DNA from: Actinomyces sp. UMB0138
GTDB taxonomy: Bacteria; Bacillota; Negativicutes; Veillonellales; Veillonellaceae
Assembly: GCF_002849225.1 (NCBI RefSeq)
Contig: NZ_PKMC01000001.1
Coordinates: 164,838-173,872 of the forward strand
Reading direction: 5' to 3'
DNA: 9,035 nt
Of this stretch, positions 1 through 5,113 are shown one piece after another (within the stretch, counting starts at the first letter, position 1; the number at the start of each line of letters is the position of its first letter). Position numbers and translations under genes: made by a program. Under the pieces are notes generated by a model. It was not told where the DNA came from and made no database searches. It saw only the letters and a program-made list of their open reading frames with translations.

Positions 1-1
1 C

Positions 2-1255
2 GGCAGTCAGCTAGAGCCGGTGGATGTGGTCACGTTTGGTTCTCCTTGCCAAGACCTGTCGGTGGCAGGTAAAAGGGCAGGTTTAGCTGGCGAGCGTTCG
101 GGTCTATTCCACCAAGCCGCCAGAGTCATCAAGGAAATGAGAAAGGCAAGTAGTGGACGGTATCCAAGATTCGCTGTTTGGGAAAACGTGCCCGGAGCTT
201 TCTCCTCCAACAAAGGCAATGATTTCCATCAAGTCCTACGCGAACTCATCAGCGTCACGGACGAACAAGCAGCAGCTAACCTACCTCGAGTACAAAAGTG
301 GCAAAAAGCCGGAGCGATCGTGGCAGACCAATGGAGCATTGCGTGGCGAGTATTGGACGCGCAATTTTTCGGCCTACCCCAACGACGCAAACGGATCTTC
401 CTTATCGCAGATTTTGCAAGCGAGCGTGCCGGACACATACTCTTTGAGCCCACGCGCCTGCGCCGGAATACTCAGGCGGGCTGCGACCAGGGGCAAGCCG
501 CTACCTCCAATCTTGCACAAGGCTCTCGCCCGGCAAGCAACGAACCCGAAAAAGATTCTCTAGCAGTCCCGGTTGCGCTAGGCATGAGGGGCGGGAAACC
601 TGGTGGCGGTAAAGGCGCTCTTATCCAAACCGATATTTCTGGCAGGCTTGGTTGTAATAACGATCAGAGGATTTTTGAGCCGATTGCTTATGGTTTCAAC
701 GCTATACATACCAAGCGTAAAAGCCGGACTGGCAGGTACGGCTACGAAACCGAAGTCGCAAAAACTTTAGATACGAGCGGTATCTGCCCGACCTGTAATC
801 AGGGCGGGATCGCGATAGTCGACACGGTAGTCTCGGCATCAAAGAGTGATTCCTTTTGCAAAGGCACCAACAACCTCACCGGGCCTCTACTAGCATCGGA
901 TTTTACTGATCCGCCTATTGTCACCGCGCCACAACCTAGCGGTTATAGGGTGCGCAGGCTTACGCCCACCGAGTGCGCCCGCCTACAAGGATTCCCTGAC
1001 GATTGGACACGAGATTTAGCAATCAGCGACCCTACAGATTCACAGTTGGATTACTGGTGGCAGGTCTGGACCAGCTGGGGCAAGGCGCAAGGATTGAAAA
1101 AACCTAAAACCCGCAACCAAGTACGCTCCTGGCTGGCTAATCCTGGAACCGACCGGGCGTTATACAAGCTGTGGGGAAACGGGATAGCTCTGCCGTGCGC
1201 CAAACTCGTGCTCACTCAGATAGTCGCCGAGACCACTAAAACTCCCGGATTTTAA
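2..1255 (+). CDS. C5-cytosine DNA methyltransferase, 5' end missing
   Basis: Transfers a methyl group from S-adenosylmethionine to C5 of cytosine in DNA. The frame is open to the left edge, and the residues before the in-frame GTG at 20 (GSQLEPV) read as normal family sequence, so GTG 20 is internal and the true start and SAM-binding motif I lie outside the window. Numbering from GTG 20: motif IV with the catalytic cysteine is GSPCQDLSVAGKR (Cys10, codon 47-49), motif VI is WENVPG (54-59), motif VIII is QRRKRIFLI (121-129), motif IX is RRLTPTECARLQGFPDDW (312-329), and the motif X element is LWGNGIA (384-390). The long stretch at about 140-310 holds the target-recognition domain, and the roughly 55-residue spacer between motifs IX and X resembles that of phage enzymes. 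No restriction nuclease is visible, so this is probably an orphan phage enzyme protecting DNA from host restriction. The family call is firm; the target sequence is unknown. Confidence 0.96.
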   Translation, partial: GSQLEPVDVVTFGSPCQDLSVAGKRAGLAGERSGLFHQAARVIKEMRKASSGRYPRFAVWENVPGAFSSNKGNDFHQVLRELISVTDEQAAANLPRVQKWQKAGAIVADQWSIAWRVLDAQFFGLPQRRKRIFLIADFASERAGHILFEPTRLRRNTQAGCDQGQAATSNLAQGSRPASNEPEKDSLAVPVALGMRGGKPGGGKGALIQTDISGRLGCNNDQRIFEPIAYGFNAIHTKRKSRTGRYGYETEVAKTLDTSGICPTCNQGGIAIVDTVVSASKSDSFCKGTNNLTGPLLASDFTDPPIVTAPQPSGYRVRRLTPTECARLQGFPDDWTRDLAISDPTDSQLDYWWQVWTSWGKAQGLKKPKTRNQVRSWLANPGTDRALYKLWGNGIALPCAKLVLTQIVAETTKTPGF

Positions 1256-1260
1256 GGCGA

Positions 1261-1302
1261 AAATGACTGGATAAGTACGCGAACCTATGGCTGTATATAC
1301 AT
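1261..1302 (+). promoter_or_regulatory. Repeated promoter-like leader, copy 1 (diverged)
   Basis: This 42-bp segment aligns without gaps to 2027-2068 and 2541-2582 with about six mismatches. Two blocks are conserved: AAATGACTGGATAA (1261-1274) and CTATGGCTGTATATACAT (1285-1302). The second contains the 10-bp palindrome TGTATATACA (1292-1301). TATATA at 1294-1299 could serve as a -10 element; no good TTGACA-like -35 lies 16-18 bp upstream, so the first block may be an activator site. The distance from the palindrome to the start codon (36 nt) nearly equals that in the other copies (34 nt). The promoter role is inferred from repetition and position. Confidence 0.6.
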
Positions 1303-1337
1303 GACCAAACAACCAGCAAGAAAGAAAGGGTTTGGTG

Positions 1338-1553
1338 ATGATAGGACAGCTATACGCCGATCTAGAAGAAATCGAAAACCTCGGAGTCGACCTCACCGAT
1401 ATTGGTGCGGTATGGGATGCAGCCGAAGACCACGGCTACAAGCACGTAGAAATGATTGTCTCCAACTTCCCACACGACTTCATGCGCCTCATCCGCACAT
1501 GGCTGGACGTTCAAAGCATCGAGTTTGATAGTGAGGAGGATGAGCAATGGTGA
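1338..1553 (+). CDS. Small acidic phage protein of unknown function
   Basis: A 71-residue protein not recognised from any family. ATG 1338 was chosen because AAAGGG (1325-1330) lies 7 nt upstream. In-frame TTG 1332 and GTG 1335 are too close to that site, and the leader length to 1338 matches the other repeat-led genes. The protein is acidic, especially at the C-terminus (FDSEEDEQW), with a probably helical N-terminal half (LYADLEEIENLG) and no membrane segment. Its stop overlaps the start of the next gene (ATGGTGA, 1547-1553), which indicates translational coupling and that the two are made together. An alternative frame from ATG 1301 gives an Arg-rich product without family character and is taken as a shadow. 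Confidence 0.68.
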   Translation: MIGQLYADLEEIENLGVDLTDIGAVWDAAEDHGYKHVEMIVSNFPHDFMRLIRTWLDVQSIEFDSEEDEQW

Positions 1554-1996
1554 ACACCAAAAAGGCTGAAAACTACGGGCTCGTAGTCACCCTGCCCGCC
1601 ACGCTTGATGAGACTGAGCTGGCAAGGCTGCATGAACTTATCGCAGCCAAGAAAGACTTGATCGCTAAAGCGCTCGGCGCGAGCCAGCTTAGCACCACCA
1701 CCAGTAGTGAAGGGCTGAGTTTCCCGTGGTGGGATAAGCTGCCCGAGTTCGAGAAGATCACTGCCTACACCGAGTTCTTAACGAAGCTGATCACCTACGC
1801 CAAACGGATCCACCGCACCGTAACCCGCAATACAAGCCAGGCAAGTAATGAGAAGTATGAACTGCGCTCCCTGCTTTACCGCATCGGACTTTCTGGTAAA
1901 GAAAATAAGGAAGTCCGCAAGATCTTACTTGCACCATTAAGCGGTGATTCTGCGTGGAAAACCCCGCCACAAATAAACACCAACCAAGAGATGTAA
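1547..1996 (+). CDS. Conserved mobile-element protein of unknown function ('virulence-related protein'-like)
   Basis: A 149-residue protein. The start ATG overlaps the stop of the preceding gene by 7 nt; translation is probably coupled, and GTGAGGAGGATGAG just upstream also supplies a ribosome binding site. By memory of the family, the order of features (GLVVTLP near 11, a helix ending IAKALGA, PWWDKLPEFEK at about 60, an Arg/Lys-rich helix KRIHRTVTR, then NEKYELRSLLYRIGLSG and KEVRKILLAPLSGDSAWK) resembles the C-terminal half of proteins annotated 'virulence-related protein' in Firmicute prophages and conjugative elements. The function of that family is unknown and the label should not be read as evidence of virulence. 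No signal peptide, membrane segment or catalytic motif is seen. The resemblance is recalled, not searched. Confidence 0.75.
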   Translation: MVNTKKAENYGLVVTLPATLDETELARLHELIAAKKDLIAKALGASQLSTTTSSEGLSFPWWDKLPEFEKITAYTEFLTKLITYAKRIHRTVTRNTSQASNEKYELRSLLYRIGLSGKENKEVRKILLAPLSGDSAWKTPPQINTNQEM

Positions 1997-2026
1997 ACCA
2001 CTATTTATTAGGCAAAATAAACGGTG

Positions 2027-2108
2027 AAATGACTGGATAAATAGGCGGGTCTATGGCTGTATATACATACCGAAACGGTACACAACAGAAAGGCACCAGC
2101 CATGAACA
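2027..2108 (+). repeat. Repeated promoter/ribosome-binding-site leader, copy 2
   Basis: Perfectly identical over 82 bp to 2541-2622. It contains AAATGACTGGATAA (2027-2040), CTATGGCTGTATATACAT (2051-2068), the palindrome TGTATATACA (2058-2067), an immediately following inverted repeat TACCG-AAA-CGGTA (2068-2080), the ribosome binding site GAAAGG (2088-2093), and the start codon plus first codons of the next gene. Identity ends within the third codon downstream and at 2027 upstream. It probably carries the promoter; the inverted repeat would lie at or near the transcript start and could be an operator or a 5' hairpin. The element itself is directly visible; its role is inferred. Confidence 0.85.
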
Positions 2109-2437
2109 CCAAAGAAGCTGAATGCAGCGTCGAGGAAGAAAACACCGAACGCCTTATCGGACGTGCTAACCGGTTGGGATACACCATCACCAGCATTGAG
2201 ATTGAACCTGGCCGGGTCGCGATTTCTATTGTTCCTTCCCCGCTGTTCCCCTACACCCCGGAGCTTGACCGGGATTTTGAAACCGATCAATGGCGGGTGC
2301 AAACCACCGCCTACGGAGCGTTGAACCTAGACAACATTGAGCAGGTCACCGAGGGATACGGGCGGGCAGCAGCGATGGTGCGTGAACTTGAGCATGCTAC
2401 ACCAGGAAACGTTGTCAACTACCACCTGACCCGTTAA
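2102..2437 (+). CDS. Small phage protein of unknown function
   Basis: A 111-residue acidic protein, not recognised. The ATG lies 8 nt after GAAAGG in the repeated leader, an ideal spacing. The N-terminus is polar (KEAECSVEEENTER), followed by a likely alpha/beta stretch (LGYTITSIEIEPGRVAISIVP) and a C-terminal helix with GYGRAAAMVRELEHA at about 85-99. No membrane segment, signal peptide or metal-binding motif is seen. It is apparently a single-gene unit: the repeated leader lies directly upstream and a strong terminator begins 17 nt after the stop. Position just before the packaging genes is typical of small accessory phage genes. It shares the first codons (MN) with the 2616 gene only because the leader repeat extends into both. 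Confidence 0.72.
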   Translation: MNTKEAECSVEEENTERLIGRANRLGYTITSIEIEPGRVAISIVPSPLFPYTPELDRDFETDQWRVQTTAYGALNLDNIEQVTEGYGRAAAMVRELEHATPGNVVNYHLTR

Positions 2438-2453
2438 AACTAAACACACAGGC

Positions 2454-2481
2454 AACCCCACCTGGCGTGGGGTTTTCCTTT
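2454..2481 (+). terminator. Rho-independent terminator
   Basis: A perfect 8-bp GC-rich stem, AACCCCAC (2454-2461) and GTGGGGTT (2467-2474), with loop CTGGC, followed by the T-rich tail TTCCTTT. It lies 17 nt after the stop of the 2102 gene and would end that transcript before the third repeated leader. Confidence 0.88.
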
Positions 2482-2500
2482 ATCGTGAAGCGTTATGACC

Positions 2501-2518
2501 TAGAGATGTACATCTCTA
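2501..2518. promoter_or_regulatory. 18-bp perfect palindrome (operator or second hairpin)
   Basis: TAGAGATGTACATCTCTA is its own reverse complement over all 18 bases. It lies 20 nt after the terminator and about 22 bp upstream of leader copy 3, and is absent from copies 1 and 2. TTTTCTT follows two bases later (2521-2527), so it could act as a backup terminator hairpin. A perfect palindrome in double-stranded DNA also suits a dimeric repressor or activator site. The sequence does not decide between these. Confidence 0.6.
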
Positions 2519-2540
2519 AGTTTTCTTGAAAATAGGCGGA

Positions 2541-2622
2541 AAATGACTGGATAAATAGGCGGGTCTATGGCTGTATATACATACCGAAACGGTACACAAC
2601 AGAAAGGCACCAGCCATGAACA
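2541..2622 (+). repeat. Repeated promoter/ribosome-binding-site leader, copy 3
   Basis: Identical to 2027-2108. The palindrome TGTATATACA is at 2572-2581, the TACCG-AAA-CGGTA inverted repeat at 2582-2594, and the ribosome binding site GAAAGG at 2602-2607. Just upstream, TTGAAA (2526-2531) with GATAAA (2550-2555) at 18-bp spacing could form an additional sigma-70-like promoter that copies 1 and 2 do not share. Because the next gene is followed by terminase with only a weak hairpin between, this leader probably also drives terminase transcription. Confidence 0.85.
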
Positions 2623-2909
2623 GCACAAAGGTCACCAGCGAAACCCTCCAGATGCGCGTTGATTCCTACGGGACGGTTCTTGCCTACGGGAACTACACGC
2701 TAGCAAGTTTTGCTACCTGGACCAAGACTGAAGGATTTGGCAATAACGCCCAAATCTACCGGTTGATGGAAGAACCCGTCAGCGGGTTCGGGCCTAACTC
2801 GAAAGGCCGTGGAGAATGCGAACTCGAACTCATCGCGAAGTCAGACCATCTTTTCGCTGACGCCGGACATGCGATCGCCTGGGCGTTAGCTAATCTGCCC
2901 GAAGCCTAG
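2616..2909 (+). CDS. Small phage protein of unknown function
   Basis: A 97-residue protein, not recognised. ATG 2616 follows GAAAGG with 8-nt spacing in leader copy 3. The middle is rich in beta-forming and aromatic residues (VDSYGTVLAYGNYTLASFATW), and the C-terminus is a short helix (DAGHAIAWALANLPEA). No DNA-binding helix-turn-helix or coiled coil typical of a small terminase is evident, although the gene sits where a small terminase commonly lies. No membrane segment or signal peptide is seen. It probably shares a transcript with the terminase 74 nt downstream. Confidence 0.72.
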   Translation: MNSTKVTSETLQMRVDSYGTVLAYGNYTLASFATWTKTEGFGNNAQIYRLMEEPVSGFGPNSKGRGECELELIAKSDHLFADAGHAIAWALANLPEA

Positions 2910-2930
2910 CCCGCCGGACATAAGGGCACC

Positions 2931-2947
2931 TGCTATCGCCGGTAGCA
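2931..2947 (+). other. Weak stem-loop before terminase
   Basis: TGCTATC and GGTAGCA pair over 7 bp (one G-T pair) around a 3-nt loop (GCC). TTTTT follows 6 nt later (2954-2958). The stem is short and the T-run displaced, so this is at best a partial terminator or a leader hairpin that tunes terminase expression. Confidence 0.3.
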
Positions 2948-2983
2948 ACTGACTTTTTAACCAATAGAAGGTAACTGATTCGT

Positions 2984-4588
2984 ATGCGTCAGCTAGCTGA
3001 ATATCAACCGACACGGTTCATGGCTGAAAGCTCGCGCTATGACAAGCGCCGAGCCGACTTTGCGGTCGCGTTCATCCAAGCCTTAAAGCATACGAAAGGA
3101 CGGTGGGCAGGAAAACCTTTTAAGTTGATTGATTGGCAAGAACAAATCATTCGCGACCTTTTCGGGGTGGTCAAACCTGACGGGTTTCGCCAATTCACTA
3201 CCGCCTACGTGGAGATCCCTAAAAAGCAAGGGAAATCTGAACTAGCCGCCGCCGTCGCACTCTTACTGTGTTGCGGCGATGGCGAGGAACGCGCTGAAGT
3301 TTATGGGTGTGCTGCCGATCGGCAACAAGCATCCATCGGGTTCGAAGTGGCAGCCGACATGGTGAGAATGTGTCCCCCACTAGCCAAACGGGTAAAGATC
3401 CTTAGAAGCCAAAAACGTATCATCTACTCCCCCACCAATTCCTTCTACCAGGTACTATCCGCCGAGGCCTATTCCAAACACGGATTCAATATTTCCGGAG
3501 TGGTATTCGATGAGCTACACACCCAACCCAACCGGGCGCTCTTCGACGTGATGACCAAAGGCAGTGGGGATGCTCGCACCCAGCCGCTGTACTTCCTGAT
3601 AACAACCGCCGGCACCGACACCCACAGCATCTGCTACGAGCAACACCAAAAAGCCCAAGACATCCTGGATGGCGAAAAGATCGACCCCACCTTTTATCCA
3701 GTCATCTATGGGGCAGCGCAAGATGATGATTGGACCGATGAAGCCGTGTGGCATAAAGCCAACCCATCCTTGGACGTGACGGTGCCAATCCAGAAAGTTA
3801 GGGACGCTTGTAATAGTGCCAGGCAGAATCCGGCTGAAGAAAACACCTTCAGACAGTTGCGTTTGAACCAGTGGGTCAAACAGTCTGTGCGGTGGATGCC
3901 TATGAATACCTGGAACAAAAACGATGGCCCAGTCCACTTGGATGAGTTAGAAGGCCGTGTTTGTTACGGCGGGCTCGACCTGGCATCCACCACCGATATC
4001 ACTGCTTTCGTTCTCGTATTCCCACCCACAGATGACGATGACAAATACACGGTCGCGCCCTGGTTTTGGATACCCGAAGACAATCTGAAACTGCGAGTCG
4101 CCCGCGATCACGTCCCATACGACCTATGGAACCAACAGGGATTCTTAGAAACCACCGAGGGCAATGTGGTGCACTACGGACACATCGAGGCCTTCATCCA
4201 AAAACTGGGCGAGCGCTTTGACATTAGGGAGATTGCGTTCGACCGGTGGGGCGCCGTCCAAATGTCACAGAACTTGGAGGATGCCGGGTTCACGGTGGTG
4301 CCTTTCGGGCAAGGCTTCAAAGACATGTCCCCACCATCCAAAGAACTCATGAAGTTGGCGTTAGAGGGCAAGCTCGCGCATGGTGGGCATCCTGTGCTTG
4401 CCTGGATGGTCGACAACATTCACGTGCGCACCGACCCGGCCGGAAACATCAAACCCGACAAACAAAAATCCACCGAGAAGATCGATGGAGTCGTCGCAAC
4501 CATCATGGCCTTGGATCGGGCAATCAGGTGCGGTAACACCCCAGAGGCAAGCTCAGTTTATGATTCGCGCGGACTGTTGGTGCTATGA
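2984..4588 (+). CDS. terL: Phage terminase large subunit (Terminase_1 / HK97-like)
   Basis: The motor and nuclease that cuts concatemeric phage DNA and pumps it through the portal into the procapsid. The 534 residues match the usual full length. The N-terminal ATPase shows the region IDWQEQIIRDLF at 49-60, a Walker A-like loop PKKQGKSE (79-86), Walker B GVVFDELH (172-179, Asp176/Glu177) and the coupling motif ITTAG (206-210). The C-terminal RuvC/RNase H-like nuclease shows acidic residues in GGLDLAS (Asp332), IAFDRW (Asp420) and KIDGVVA (Asp501). The start ATG has GAAGG 12 nt upstream, somewhat far, but no better in-frame start is visible. The last 31 nt overlap the convergent membrane methyltransferase gene. 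No recognisable small subunit is adjacent. Confidence 0.97.
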   Translation: MRQLAEYQPTRFMAESSRYDKRRADFAVAFIQALKHTKGRWAGKPFKLIDWQEQIIRDLFGVVKPDGFRQFTTAYVEIPKKQGKSELAAAVALLLCCGDGEERAEVYGCAADRQQASIGFEVAADMVRMCPPLAKRVKILRSQKRIIYSPTNSFYQVLSAEAYSKHGFNISGVVFDELHTQPNRALFDVMTKGSGDARTQPLYFLITTAGTDTHSICYEQHQKAQDILDGEKIDPTFYPVIYGAAQDDDWTDEAVWHKANPSLDVTVPIQKVRDACNSARQNPAEENTFRQLRLNQWVKQSVRWMPMNTWNKNDGPVHLDELEGRVCYGGLDLASTTDITAFVLVFPPTDDDDKYTVAPWFWIPEDNLKLRVARDHVPYDLWNQQGFLETTEGNVVHYGHIEAFIQKLGERFDIREIAFDRWGAVQMSQNLEDAGFTVVPFGQGFKDMSPPSKELMKLALEGKLAHGGHPVLAWMVDNIHVRTDPAGNIKPDKQKSTEKIDGVVATIMALDRAIRCGNTPEASSVYDSRGLLVL

Positions 4589-5079
4589 GGTGGCCAGGGA
4601 AGGATGCGGTTAACGCGGGCGGCGTAGCGGGTGTATTCGTCACCGAATTTGTTTTCTAGCCAGCGCTCTTCAGTGTGTTTCATCAAGACGCTCAGACCTA
4701 CCCAATAAATCGCTGGTAGGGCTAGCAGCCACCAGTTTGCTTGCACGAGCAAGAGACCACAGTTCAACAGTAAAAAGGCTGCGTAAACGGGGTGGCGCAC
4801 CCATGCGTAAATCCCGCTGGTCATTAGCTTGCCGGTCTTGACACTTTGAACCATGTGAGAGCCAAATACAGCCGCACACCACAAAATTACGGCCTCCGCA
4901 ATCACGAGCAGGCCTGCCGCAATCATGAGTAGTCGTATCCACGCGTTAGCGATAGCGCCGCTTGATGCGGGACCTAAATAGCTGAGAACGCTCACCGTGA
5001 CCGTGAGCGCGAAAATACCCGATACATAGATAGGTCCTACCCCTAGCACGGGAAGATGCGAAGTGGCGGCCTTGTTCAT
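4558..5079 (-). CDS. Membrane methyltransferase, isoprenylcysteine carboxyl / phospholipid methyltransferase type
   Basis: A 173-residue integral membrane protein with about four hydrophobic segments (near 11-35, 47-73, 97-113 and 115-133). The family signature is clear: LMTSGIYAWVRHPVYAAFLL (85-104, the TxGxYxxxRHPxY element), then EERWLENKFGDEYTRYAARV (137-156) followed by NRILP, the C-terminal SAM- and substrate-binding region of ICMT/PEMT-like enzymes. Such enzymes methylate lipids or lipidated groups at the membrane with S-adenosylmethionine; the substrate here is unknown. The gene runs against all neighbours: its 3' end overlaps the terminase end by 31 nt, and its ATG is 34 bp from the portal ATG. 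No good ribosome binding site precedes the ATG, so a leaderless transcript or a slightly later start is possible. It looks complete and is not a normal head-module component, so it is best read as a moron-like cargo gene. Confidence 0.87.
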   Translation of the reverse strand: MNKAATSHLPVLGVGPIYVSGIFALTVTVSVLSYLGPASSGAIANAWIRLLMIAAGLLVIAEAVILWCAAVFGSHMVQSVKTGKLMTSGIYAWVRHPVYAAFLLLNCGLLLVQANWWLLALPAIYWVGLSVLMKHTEERWLENKFGDEYTRYAARVNRILPWPPHSTNSPRES

Positions 5080-5113
5080 AGATATATTTTCGCATACCCA
5101 GAAAGGAACTTAT
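5080..5113. promoter_or_regulatory. 34-bp divergent intergenic spacer
   Basis: The only DNA between the oppositely oriented membrane methyltransferase and portal start codons. On the plus strand it has TATATT (5083-5088), one mismatch from a -10 box, without a convincing -35, and the portal ribosome binding site GAAAGGA (5101-5107). On the minus strand TATAAG (5114-5109), also one mismatch from the consensus, could serve the methyltransferase. Both assignments are weak. Confidence 0.3.

Noticed and set aside
153..563. 136-codon plus-strand frame inside the methyltransferase
   Set aside because: It lies fully within a gene with unmistakable methyltransferase motifs, and its own product shows no recognisable family or start signal.
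1256..1337. Terminator after the methyltransferase gene
   Set aside because: No GC-rich stem followed by a T-run is visible; the leader repeat begins almost directly after the stop.
1301..1528. Plus-strand reading frame of 75 codons starting at ATG 1301
   Set aside because: Its product is Arg-rich and low in family character, it starts inside the repeated leader, and it overlaps the better-supported 1338 gene, which has a good ribosome binding site and couples to the next gene.
1261..2622. CRISPR array interpretation of the three repeats
   Set aside because: Copies are 514 and 766 bp apart with genes between, one is diverged, and there are no short regular spacers or cas genes.
4246..4613. 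Overlapping plus-strand frames near the end of terminase as separate small genes
   Set aside because: They are out-of-frame readings of conserved terminase nuclease-domain sequence without their own start signals.
5063..5113. Upstream GTG start for the portal, adding 17 residues
   Set aside because: It would overlap the divergent gene's start, lacks a ribosome binding site, and gives an untypical N-terminus; ATG 5114 has GAAAGGA at good spacing.
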